Source: Euptelea pleiosperma
Taxonomy: Eukaryota; Streptophyta; Magnoliopsida; Ranunculales; Eupteleaceae
NCBI GenBank assembly: GCA_035048495.1
Contig: CM068553.1
Location: forward strand, 9,355,259 to 9,419,258
Length of the DNA: 64,000 bases
Direction: 5' to 3'
Shown: positions 55,162 to 64,000 of the stretch, in pieces
Numbering within the stretch: the first letter of the stretch is position 1
How the letters are laid out: every line of letters begins with the position of its first letter
Notes under the pieces: model-generated
Database searches by the model: none
Told to the model about the DNA's origin: nothing
What the model saw: only the letters and a program-made list of their open reading frames with translations
Translations under genes and position numbers: made by a program

Positions 55162-56375
55162 AATTTAAAAAAAAAAATTGTATTTTTTCCTTTAGCGGGG
55201 TCGGTCATTTTCGTCGAGTCCTTGTTACCTTTGCCAATTTACCCTTGCCATATCAGCCCTCTTAGTAAAGTGAATAGGTACATGTTCTGGCAATGGCTGA
55301 CACGTCCAGGTGTCTGTAAAGCCTCCCTTCTGCTATGCTATTGTTGCGAGAGTTGTCTCCATTGTTTTAGGGATAAAGAGATTCCCAACCAAGTACTAGC
55401 TTAGTCTTATTGGCCTTGTAAGAAAAGATTCAGATTAATATTAACCAGTTGCTCCATCTCATTTAGAACAAACGGTGATGTGTGTTTTATTGAGAAATAT
55501 TTTTTGATAGATGCTGTCTCCCTTAAATTTCTGTAATCTTTCAACATTTATATATTCACTTTTAAAGCAATGTTGTTGGATCGACATCTTGATCATTACA
55601 ATTGGCCGTCCACAGCAATGAGTTCCAACAACTATAGTGTAGATGCGACCCTAGTTATTAAGTTCGCGAATGATTTGCGAACAATTGATCTTTGAGGTAA
55701 TACCATATAAAACGGCCGAACCAATGAAAGATTCGAAACAATTCACAATTTTTGGTAGGCGCGTGTTCTGCTCATGACTAATTTGGTTAGCCGTTAAAAT
55801 CGGCTATTTTGTTCAGGTCTTTAAAGAGGGAAAAAAAAAACCCTAATCTCCTCTTCGTCTTCATCCCTTTCAAGCTCCCCTTCACTCTCCTTTCTTTCTC
55901 GTCTCTTCTTGTCATCTCTTGCTGCTGTCACTCCCACCGCCTCTGGAGGACCATTGGATCTATTGGTTCTACGAGCAAAAAATAGTTCCCTTTTTCGAAT
56001 CTTATGGTGTGGATATGGCGTTGCATCTGGGAAGGCCATTGGGGGACTGCATGCTAGCAAACCCTACCATCGATGAACCTAATCTTATGTTCTCAACACG
56101 ATTCTACGATTTTTGCTTATCCACGAGCAAAGAAATCAAGCCCGTGTTTGCTGCACTTGTTTCTTTTTCTCTCAAAACTGCCTCCCTCATTGGCACACAC
56201 TTTTCAATTTTTGAAATTTGATATTTGTTAAAAAACATGAGAAATGCTAGCAAGAAACTCGGAAAAGGAGATGCATCTGTTTATGCCTTGTCTTTTACAA
56301 GGTTATGTCGCGAAACCTTCTCATATGTTCTTTTTGTAAGCTCTCCAATTTGTTTTTCTATGTTTATTTTTTATA
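55162..56375. other. No recognised gene
   Basis: The frame at 55919-56221 encodes about 100 residues (for example FYEQKIVPFFESYGVD) with no recognised family and no good start context. A CT-rich tract lies at 55840-55920. No element termini were seen. Confidence 0.3.
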
Positions 56376-56738
56376 GGGTCGAACTCTAGAGACCCCCATT
56401 TTGGCGTATCCACGTAAAAGATGAATAAATGGTTGATTTTTGGTGAGGAGATCGGTGAGGATGATCTCCTCACCATATGGATCACCCTTACAAAATATCA
56501 GCCCATCCTGAAATTTCTAACCCTGTCAAAAGTGGTTGTCAAGTTACACGGTAAAAATCGATGGTTCATAATTCTTCAACTTCTAAACCAGTTTATGAAT
56601 ATCAGAATGATTTGAATTTTTGTGAGGATGATCTCCTCACCATAGAGATCATCCTCACAAAAAATCAGCCATTGATTCATCTTCTATGTGGGTACGCCAA
56701 AGTGGGCGTAAAAAATGGAGGTCCCTAGAGTCTGACCC
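56376..56738. mobile_element. Palindromic MITE, GGGTCGA family, long version
   Basis: TTTTTTATA flanks the left (56367-56375) and TTTTTTTATA the right. The ends GGGTCGAACTCTAGAGACCC and, inverted, GGGTCAGACTCTAGGGACC match well. Inner arms carry TTTTGGCGTATCCACG, GAGGATGATCTCCTCACCAT twice, and GGTACGCCAAAGTGGGC. It contains the extra inner stretch around CCAGTTTATGAATATCAGAA, shared with 38630 and 41395. Confidence 0.75.
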
Positions 56739-56984
56739 TTTTTTTATAACATATATCTCTTTCGAGTGTGCCTCGAGACTATCTTGTAGACTCATGTATT
56801 TGACGAATTTATGAAACCGATTTTTTAGCTCATAACCGAATTAAACACGAATAAACTGCAGCTATGAACTTTTGCCGTTCTACGACTTTTCGACCGAATT
56901 TTTAACGCCGCATTTTTAGACTATAACTGAATTATACTCAACCTTTTCCCGTCTTGAATTTTTGGCGTATCCGAGCTTAACAAC

Positions 56985-57375
56985 TAGGGATGCGACATAG
57001 CCCCAATCAAGGAGAATCTTGTAACCGAGAGGGGTGATGATAGATTGATTTCCATTTGGGACCCATTCACATTCATAACAAGGCTTACCATTGACATGAT
57101 CAAGGGGCTTCGTTGAAAGGCCTATAAAGGTGAAAGTGTTGAGGCCGCCCCTTAAGTACCTATCTGGATGAAGGTGTACGCAGTTGCACTGTAAGTTTTG
57201 AAAGCACGCTTGATGATGCCGCCGTCAAAGAGAGGATGGTGGTGGAGTCTCAGAGGAAAGCTTGGAGGAGCAGAGGTGGGGATGGTGATGGTAGCGGCGG
57301 CCAAGGAAGGTTGATTGTAAACAGTAGCAAGGAAATACGAAGGGGTGGGGTGGGTGCCGAAACAAAACAGGAGAC
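56985..57375 (-). pseudogene. Frameshifted fragment of a GT92 (galactan synthase, GALS-like) gene
   Basis: On the minus strand, a first segment reads PPSFPLRLHHHPLFDGGIIK and RAFKTYSATAYTFIQIGT, then a stop. With a one-step frame change at about 57150, RGGLNTFTFIGLSTKPLDHV, GKPCYECEWVPNG and ITPLGYKILLDWGY follow, ending at about 56990 where similarity stops. The order (FKTY...AYTF..., RGG, TF..IGL.SKP, GKPCYECEWV, GYK.L.DWGYG) is that of the N-terminal region of plant galactan beta-1,4-galactosyltransferases. The GT92 catalytic domain is absent. Frameshift and truncation mark it as a relic. Confidence 0.65.
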
Positions 57376-57517
57376 TTTTTTTTTGTTAAAAAGTGGGTGC
57401 GGAGCTTAAACGTGCGGGTGTGCGTAGCGCTAACCTATGTCTAATACCCATTGGACAATTTAAATCTGGTTACCAAACATGCCCTAAAGGACGCATCCCC
57501 CGTGAGTAAAGCCTAAC

Positions 57518-57695
57518 CAGTAAAACTTCTATCACAAGAAATTGTAAATCACACAATCACAAGCCAATGAGTTCTCGGCACGTACACAAGTGCTGTTCAA
57601 CGTACCATGTGCTTTTGCTTTTTAGGTGTACGTGCCGAGAACTCATTGGCTGTGATTGTGTGATTTGCAATCCGATTGTGACAGAAGTTTTACTC
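57518..57695. mobile_element. 178-bp near-perfect palindrome, GAGTAAAACTT ends, 9-bp target duplication
   Basis: AAGCCTAAC is present on both sides exactly (57509-57517, 57696-57704). The ends CAGTAAAACTTCT and, inverted, GAGTAAAACTTCT differ once. The inner arms ATCACACAATCACAAGCCAA and TGAGTTCTCGGCACGTACAC are matched on the right with one base missing; the loop is about 30 bp. There is no G-box core and no coding content. Confidence 0.85.
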
Positions 57696-57704
57696 AAGCC
57701 TAAC

Positions 57705-58024
57705 TACCTAACCTAACAAACAAACGTAACAACCACATCAACCCGGAAAGACTTAAAAAACAAGATTATCTAATTTAAAATATAATGCTACCTTCCTCAA
57801 ACTTTCTAATATTAAAAAAGAGAAACGATACGCTGAACCGCGGTCCAGCTGGACCCTAGCATCATATGGCTACGTGGTTGAGTTGTGATTCCAAGGAGAC
57901 CATGATGTATTGGTCCAACTCGTAGTAGATGTGGCCCCAACCTTGATCTAGGGCTTTTTGATCGAAGTACAGGTCAGGAGGTCAGGCCCAAATATGTTGG
58001 TAGACCCATTTGCTAGTGTTTATG
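57705..58024. other. No recognised feature
   Basis: A short unique-looking spacer between two foldback insertions. Confidence 0.3.
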
Positions 58025-58404
58025 GAGTAAAACTTCTATCATAGCGTTGTGACAGATGCTTCTGTCACAACGCACAATACTAGACACGTGGCACACTCGT
58101 AGTGTACGATGACTGTATGGATTTTTGACCAGTCCCTCGGTGGACCTCTACACAAAAAATCAAACTGATTAGTCAGTTCTAGGCGATTCGATTAGTTATT
58201 TTCCTGGGTTTATTTTAACGGTAAGAATTTGAGCATTATTGAGCGTTATTTGGGTGCAAAGATCCAAGGTTTTATATCACTAATCAGGCTGATTTTTGGT
58301 TTATAAGTTCATCGAGGGACTGGCCAAACATCCATACGGTCAGAGTCCACTAATATTGTGCCACATGGCTCATATTTGCGTTTGTGACAGAAGCAGTTTT
58401 ACTC
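58025..58404. mobile_element. Core-A foldback element with GAGTAAAACTT ends
   Basis: The ends GAGTAAAACTTCTATCAT and, inverted, GAGTAAAACTGCTTCTGTCA enclose a full core (GACACGTGGCACACTC, GACTGTATGG, GCCAAACATCCATACGG, GCCACATGGCTC). GTGTTTATG (58016-58024) and GTGGTTCTG (58405-58413) match in 7 of 9 bases. A small inner hairpin GTTGTGACAGA/TCTGTCACAAC lies at about 58044-58068. Confidence 0.8.
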
Positions 58405-58527
58405 GTGGTTCTGTATGGATCCATACCTCGACGTGGCAATTACTGTGCTATGTTCGGGATCAGAGGCTGGAGTCGCTGGGCCTTAGATCTCCGGCTCAGC
58501 ATTTGTCCTGATAGACATAGAAGATCC

Positions 58528-58888
58528 GAGTAAAACTTGCATGACCGCCGATGGTCATATAAGCTCTGACTGCCCATAATACGAGCCACGTGGAAACTGT
58601 TTAGAGGACACTGACCGTATGGATGTTTGGCCAATCCCTAGGTGGACCGAAAAAATAAAGCCCTATTAGTGATTTCAAACCTTTCGATCTTGTATCCTAA
58701 ATAATGCTCAAATTCCTACGGTTGAAATCAACCAATGAAAAAATGACTCCAATCCAACGTTTAGAATCATTAATGAGGTTGATTTTTTGCTTTGTCAGTC
58801 CACCAAGGGATTAGTATTCCCTAAAAATATGCTACGTGGCTCATATTGTGACGGATTGTCATTGACCGCGGTCCTGCAAGTTTTAGTC
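58528..58888. mobile_element. Core-A foldback element with GAGTAAAACTTGCA ends
   Basis: It is flanked by AGAAGATCC (58519-58527) and AGGAGATCC (58889-58897), 8 of 9 identical. The ends are GAGTAAAACTTGCATGACC and, inverted, GACTAAAACTTGCAGGACC. The core includes GAGCCACGTGGAAACTG, CACTGACCGTATGGATGT and GCTACGTGGCTC; a segment of the right arm is missing. It lies about 280 bp from the KEA start codon. Confidence 0.8.
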
Positions 58889-59167
58889 AGGAGATCCCGC
58901 CTTAAACCAGAACAGTAATAATTAACAAACCCTCTCTTCATCAGTTCTTCAACTTCCCCCCAAACGAACGAATTAAAAATCCTAGTCTACTTTGAAAATA
59001 AAAACAGGGAGAGAGAAATAGAGGAGAGAAATGCCAGATCTTGCGAGTCCTTCAGCAGACGATTATGATCGATCTAAGAACTGCTTTTGCATTCAATCTT
59101 TACTTTCTTCTCCATAGGTAGCTTTGAATTCAGGTCCGCTACTCAGTGCAGAAGATTTTCATCTTAA

Positions 59168-62100
59168 ATGGCGAATTCAAACCCTAATCGGGGAATTTTT
59201 CGGTTCCTGGCTTGGCTTGTCATGGTGACTATTTATACGAGGATGTCTGTTTCCACGAGATCCGACAAGGAAACCAGGGAGAGGTTTTACGGCAATCTTT
59301 CGATGGAAGCGTCGCCGCCGGATTCTGGAGAGGGAAGTATTGCGAAGATGTTCGATCGGGTGCTCGAGAAGGAGTTCTCGGAGAATGATCAACCTGAAGG
59401 TTAGGGCTTCTTCTCATATGTTTAGGTTTCGTTTTCAATTTGTATCTGAATCATGAAAATAATGCTTAATTCTCAAAAAAATCATAGCTTGTAGTGTTTG
59501 GAGAATCGAAATGTAATATACAATGAAATTTGACTCAAATTAGAAAAAAAAAACTTAGAATGTGATTTGAAGAACAACGTAGTTTAATTGCGCAACAGTT
59601 TTAAGGACTAAAATTTTGTCCTTTGAGGAAAAAACTTTTAGTCCTTTTGTATTATTGCCACCAATTGTAAACCATGTAATGTCTGTTTTCTAGTTTTTTG
59701 TTAGCTTCTATTATCTTTAGTGTCCATTTGAATGATACTGATATCTACTTCTGGCAGAACCTGATCCGAGCAGCTTCAACAGCAGTGTAGCGGATCAACA
59801 AGTAGGTGTGACTTTCCTTTTGAAATTTTTGTATAAACCTGCAATGTTTTGCAGCAACTCGTTCTTACGCAAAAGGATTTAAGACGGTTTGAATATATTT
59901 TGGATGTATTTTGAGAATAACTCAAACTTGGCTTCAACTTGCTAACTTCTCAGTTTGTCTTGGCCGAGCTTTTGAAATATCCATCTATGCTACATATTTT
60001 AGCGAGTAATGCAGCGCTAGAAATCTTAGTGAATGTTTGGAAAGCTCATGTTTTCAGGTGGCCCAGTACTAGCTAGGTCAGGGATGGCAGAACCAGTTTG
60101 ATGTTGCAACCTATTTTCAAAATGCCAACTCTATCATGTTATTAAGGATAAAATGTGAAAAACTGGGCCCCAAGAAGTTGGCCCCACACAGTTACCCAAC
60201 ACAGGCCAGAATGATTGGACCTGTACTGAACCTGGCTGGCCCCATTTTTTGGGTTTCCAAGCAGGCCCTTAGTGCCCATAGAACATGCTCGAAAAAGTGC
60301 TGGCCTGTGATCTATCTACTGATTTGTGCTAGTCATGCAGTCTCAGCAATAGCTAGTTTTAGTCTGTAAATCTAGTTAATCACCATGTGCAGATCAGTGT
60401 TCTTAAACTTTAGCCATGATATCTGTCAATTAGTTCCTTGGCTTTAATGTCCTTTTTTGTCATTTCAATGATGCAATTTCCTGAGTTATTCTTTTTCTTT
60501 ATGTATTGCAGGCTGTATTGGAGACTGTAGCTAAAATTACTCATGAGAAGTCCAAGAAAAATGATACACATGAGGCAAAGTATTAAATCTGTATAATTGG
60601 GTGTATAAAATTTAGAGAGGATATTTCTTTTTGGTTATTGTAATAACATTTTTCTTGCAGTGGCACTAGATCATTCCAGTTTCAAGATGTTTTTTCCCTG
60701 GAAAATGAAGGTTCTGATGACATGACAACCTTGATAGATAAAAAGGTGCATTGAAACTTATTAATGCTACTTTGGTGTGGAGACTAAAAGAGTGTTGGTT
60801 CCTTTACTTTTAAATTCCTGCTGACTTGCCTCTTTTACTTCATGTTAGGACAATGTATTTGTGATGTCCAACAAGAAATCGAAATATCCAGTGCTTCAAG
60901 TAGATTTAAGGTTGATCTCATTTATATTTATTCCATCTAAAATATTCATAAACAGTCTCTTGAGTTCATTATATTTTGTCTTGATAATGTTGTTGTGTAT
61001 TATCCTAGAACTGTTGGTGAGGTTGTTGTTCTCTGATGTAATCATTTACTTGTGACTTATGCTTTGATTTTATCGAATGCATTCCTGCAGGTTGATTTCA
61101 GACTTGGTGGTCGTAATTGTTTCTGCCACAATTGGTGGAATTACCTTTTCCTGTATGGGACAACCGGTGTGTATACTTATAACTGTAAACTGTGGCTGTA
61201 ATTCTTTGGGCTTTCACATGCATTTGAAAGTTATTTTCAATTTGAGATTCAATCTATATTCACATATTCAAATCTATTGTTTCTTTGTGGCTACTGATGC
61301 TAGGTTATTGTTGGTTATCTGCTTGCGGGTTCTATTATTGGACCAGGGGGTTTGAGTTTCATCAGTGAAATGGTACAGGTATGCCACAGAATTAGTTTCA
61401 AATTACAGTTTGTTACTTTGCTTAAACTACATTTTATTTTCATTTCATCCAAGTGCATGCTTTTATGCTGTTTTGGTTGTTTCCATGATGAGCATAGCAG
61501 CTGATTGCAAAATGTTATGCTTCTTTCATATGCCATTCAGTGATTATTGTTTTTGAGATTTTTTTGTCCAGAACTTATATGCTAAAGGCCTACACAGCAA
61601 CGAAGCCATGTTTTTCTTTTTTTTTCATCCGTTAATGATTCAGGGTTGACTAACGAAATTGGTGTGGTGGTTTGGTTGATTCCTTTAGAGTGCATAAGCA
61701 GGTCTCAGTTTTATGGGTTTATACCACATGCTCACCTCAACCAACAACTTTACATGGAGACCCATCAACAAGAATAACCTTAGAATTTGAAGAATGAAAA
61801 CAAGATGACATATTAGTTATATGTGTAAAGGCCCCTGAGTCAATGACACATGAAAGGACTGCTGAGCAAGAAGACATGTAGAAGTACCTGAATTAGCCAA
61901 AGTGGTAGTAGAAGTTGATAGGCCAGAAGATAGAGACTGAATCTTCTAAGTAGAAGATTATACTCTTCACGAGAAATAGATGCAAAGCCAAAATTCTTCA
62001 CAAGAACTAACTGTAGATGGCCTTCAACTTGCATCACAACGTTACATCTCAGTTCTCACTGGTGCCATTGGTGGTCTTCGTTATACATGCCCAAAATATC

Positions 62101-63956
62101 TCAATCGACTTTCCTTTTTATCTCCTATTGTGGCGATTCTTAGATTTCCTCGAATGTGCTCACTTTAATTTTGTATTTTCTAGTTTCTCCACTTATCCAT
62201 CTCTGCTACACTCATTCTATGAACATGTTGTTTCTTGATTGTCAAACATTCAGCTCCATAAAAGCATAACTGGTTTTGGGACTATCTTGTAGAAAATTTC
62301 TTTTAGTTTGGTAGGTATACGTCAATCGTATAATACTCTAGAAGTGCATCTCCACTTTAGCCTGCCTGCACTAATTCCATAGGTCACATCCTCACCGATT
62401 TCTCCATGTTTGTAAGGGAAATGATATTTTGGTCCTTTTTGAAAATGGAGGACCAAGATCTTACGAGGGATCATGGCTCAGTTTGATCTTGGGGTTGGGG
62501 ATTTTCTATAAAAGCCCTCTTCTTGAAGGAGTTTTTAAGTTTTTTTTTTGAAGAAAGGGAAGAAGAGCTTGAGCGCTCTCTAGGGTTGGTAATGGATCGG
62601 GTTCGAGTCGGATTGGTACTGATTTGGTACCGATCCGATTAGAAATCTAATTGATCCGGACCCGATCGGATCAATAAAATTTAGTTCCGGAACCGATCCG
62701 ATATGATTGGATCGGTTCCGAGTCCGATCCGATCCGATCCCATATTATGTATACATGTATAACAGTATAATCCCATTAGGCATATATTTAAATACGTTTA
62801 TACAATTAAATATATATTTATATAATATATTTTATATATAATATAGATATCGGGTCTATATTGGATCGGAACAAGGTTGATCCGGTACCGATTTGATAAG
62901 AGATTGGATCGACAATCTGTGATCCAGTACCGATCCGATAACAAAAAATAAAGTTCCGGACCCGATTTTTTCGGATCGGATCTCGGGTTTGATCCGATCC
63001 ATTGCTAGCCCTAGCGCTCTCTATCTCTCTTTGGGTTTTATGTCCCATATCCAGCGGTTGAGCTTGCTTCGGCTGTTGCAGCATTGTAGCTTCCATTTTG
63101 CACCTTCTCAGAGTCGAGCTATGCTTCCTCTTCACTAACCGATCCACGTTATATATTCGTCATCATATACGCCTTATTGCTAATATTTTTCATTGCAGCT
63201 TGTCACTTCTTAGTGATGTCCTAGCCAACCCTTGCCCACTTATCACTGCACTCAGCTTCCAGTGCAGCTTGTCATTTCAGGATAACGCCCTAGCATGAGT
63301 CAAATCAACGAATTCAGAATCACATCATATATGCATATTATTATCATATTATTATCTATTTCGCTCTCTTGGATTCATTAATCATTTGTTATCAAAACTG
63401 TAGAATCTTCATTATTAGATGCTGATCCTTGAGTCTTATTTTACCAGGAAACCTATACATGGCTGGATTTACTTATCACTGTTATTCTGGCATTTGTTCA
63501 GGTTGAGACTGTTGCACAATTCGGTGTTGTCTTTCTTCTTTTTGCTTTGGGCCTTGAGTTTTCTTTGACAAAGGTATATTATATTCAACTAAAGAAAATG
63601 CTTGATTACTTATTGCCTGACATTTGTCTGGTATTCCTTTATTTGTTATGTTTTATGTTTTCTATATTGCTTTCTTCTTGTGGAGCAGTTATTCTAACTC
63701 AGGTCACTGATGCAGTTAAAAGTTGTGGGGCCTGTTGCCGTTCTTGGAGGGCTACTTCAAATTATTATTTTTATGTGCTTATGTGGCATAATTGCCATGG
63801 TATAATACCAAAACTTAATCAGTTGAAGTTCTTACTCATATAAAAATGGATGCTCAGTTTGACAAATAATCCATACATCTGGTGCAGGTATGTGGTGCAA
63901 AGTTGTCAGAGGGTGTATTTGTTGGCTTTTTCTTATCAATGTCATCAACTGCAGTG
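59168..63956 (+). CDS. KEA5: K+ efflux antiporter, KEA4/5/6 type, 5' part (continues past right edge)
   Basis: Ten exons join in frame to 289 codons: 59168-59399, 59758-59801, 60512-60579, 60661-60745, 60849-60910, 61091-61166, 61304-61378, 63502-63573, 63716-63799, 63888-63956; the next donor follows at 63957, so the gene goes on to the right. All introns are GT-AG. The N-terminus has a signal-like segment (FRFLAWLVMVTIYTRMS) and an acidic, Ser-rich region of about 160 residues. Membrane spans follow: LISDLVVVIVSATIGGITF, VIVGYLLAGSIIGPGGLSFI, TVAQFGVVFLLFALGLEFSL, PVAVLGGLLQIIIFMCLCGI and GVFVGFFLSMSSTAV. These are the first spans of the CPA2 exchanger fold as in Arabidopsis KEA4-KEA6, which act in Golgi and endosomal pH and K+ balance. 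The symbol KEA5 rests on gene order. Confidence 0.9.
61740..62040 (-). pseudogene. Ty1/copia retrotransposon gag-protease fragment
   Basis: Read on the minus strand, three frame-shifted pieces make sense together: SISREEYNLLLRRFS near 61985, GTSTCLLAQQS near 61890, and CVIDSGAFTHITNMSSCFHS then KVILVDGSPCKVVG at about 61855-61745. DSGA with nearby HIT/HMT and a DG..C..VG block is the signature of copia aspartic protease, and C-terminal gag precedes it as expected. Stops and frameshifts show it is dead. No LTR is recognised. Confidence 0.6.
62581..63013. mobile_element. hAT-like non-autonomous element in KEA intron 7
   Basis: GCGCTCTC flanks both sides exactly (62573-62580 and 63014-63021). 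The ends are TAGGGTTGGTAATGGATCGG and, inverted, TAGGGCTAGCAATGGATCGG (17 of 20). The 433-bp interior is dominated by GATCCGAT and GGTACCGAT words. No transposase frame. Confidence 0.85.
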
Positions 63957-64000
63957 GTAATGCTTTCATGTCCATTTATTGAAACTTCTGCTATTTTTTT
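63957..64000 (+). other. Start of KEA intron 10, cut by window edge
   Basis: A GTAATG donor follows exon 10 directly and keeps the reading frame in phase 0. The acceptor lies outside the window. Confidence 0.7.

Larger units (their letters stand above)
61379..63501 (+). other. KEA intron 7, enlarged by transposable elements
   Basis: At 2.1 kb this is far longer than the other introns (about 100-700 bp). It contains a copia-like protease fragment in reverse and a hAT-like element with a perfect 8-bp target duplication. Splicing signals at both ends (CAG followed by GTATGC; TGTTCAG before 63502) remain intact. Confidence 0.8.

Noticed and set aside
55919..56221. 100-codon frame with FYEQKIVPFFESYGVD
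   Set aside because: Not recognised, start context poor, no splice partners; left as unassigned.
57450..57500. Tourist-like right end (GGTTACCAAACATGCCCTAA)
   Set aside because: No matching left end could be found upstream, so no element is called.

Overview
The window is nuclear DNA of a flowering plant. The genes have many short exons with GT-AG introns, plant-only protein families are present, and intergenic space is packed with plant MITEs, hAT, Harbinger/Tourist-like and Mutator-like elements, SINEs, and LINE and copia debris. The repeat content and low gene density (seven genes in 64 kb) suggest a medium to large eudicot or basal-angiosperm genome, perhaps a woody species. No bacterial, organellar or viral gene, tRNA, rRNA or CRISPR array is seen.

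Genes, left to right: (1) the 5' part of an OMA1-type mitochondrial metalloprotease, minus strand, cut by the left edge (1-767); (2) a complete 14-exon nucleolar DEAD-box helicase of the RH7/PRH75 type (3699-8503, 714 aa); (3) a 5-exon, 821-aa conserved plant protein of unknown function (12704-15932); (4) an intronless GT47 (MUR3/XLT2 clade) Golgi glycosyltransferase, minus strand (23538-24992); (5) a CDGSH iron-sulfur NEET protein, minus strand (35258-35596); (6) a fasciclin-like arabinogalactan protein close to FLA8, minus strand (46685-47965); (7) the first ten exons of a KEA4/5/6-type cation/proton antiporter cut by the right edge (59168 onward). A frameshifted galactan-synthase-like (GT92) pseudogene fragment lies at about 56985-57375. 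From memory of Arabidopsis locus numbers, OMA1, NEET and KEA5 are near neighbours on chromosome 5 (At5g51740, At5g51720, At5g51710), so this looks like conserved gene order stretched by repeats.

The space between genes is mostly short palindromic (foldback) elements. The main group has a core of about 200-300 bp with a G-box (GCCACGTGGC-like) near each end and inverted arms sharing words such as GTATGGATGTTTGGCC and AAATCAGCCTGATT. The same core is enclosed by at least five unrelated terminal arm types. Several copies, and core-less hairpins of 48 and 178 bp with the same termini, have 8-9 bp target-site duplications as Mutator-like elements do. Other families are a hAT-like one with CAWGGTTTAAAA ends and 8-bp duplications, a Tourist-like one with TTA/TAA duplications, a 9-bp-duplication family with ends related to TTCTATTTGCACC, and a palindromic family with GGGTCGA ends. 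Nested insertions (for example 19.36-20.34 kb and 32.2-33.2 kb) let their order of arrival be read.

The genes do not form a pathway. RH7 acts in ribosome biogenesis, OMA1 and NEET in organelle protein and iron-sulfur homeostasis, GT47 and FLA8 in the cell wall and surface, and KEA in endomembrane ion and pH balance. The most unusual content is the modular foldback system and its distribution of G-box sites near several of these genes.
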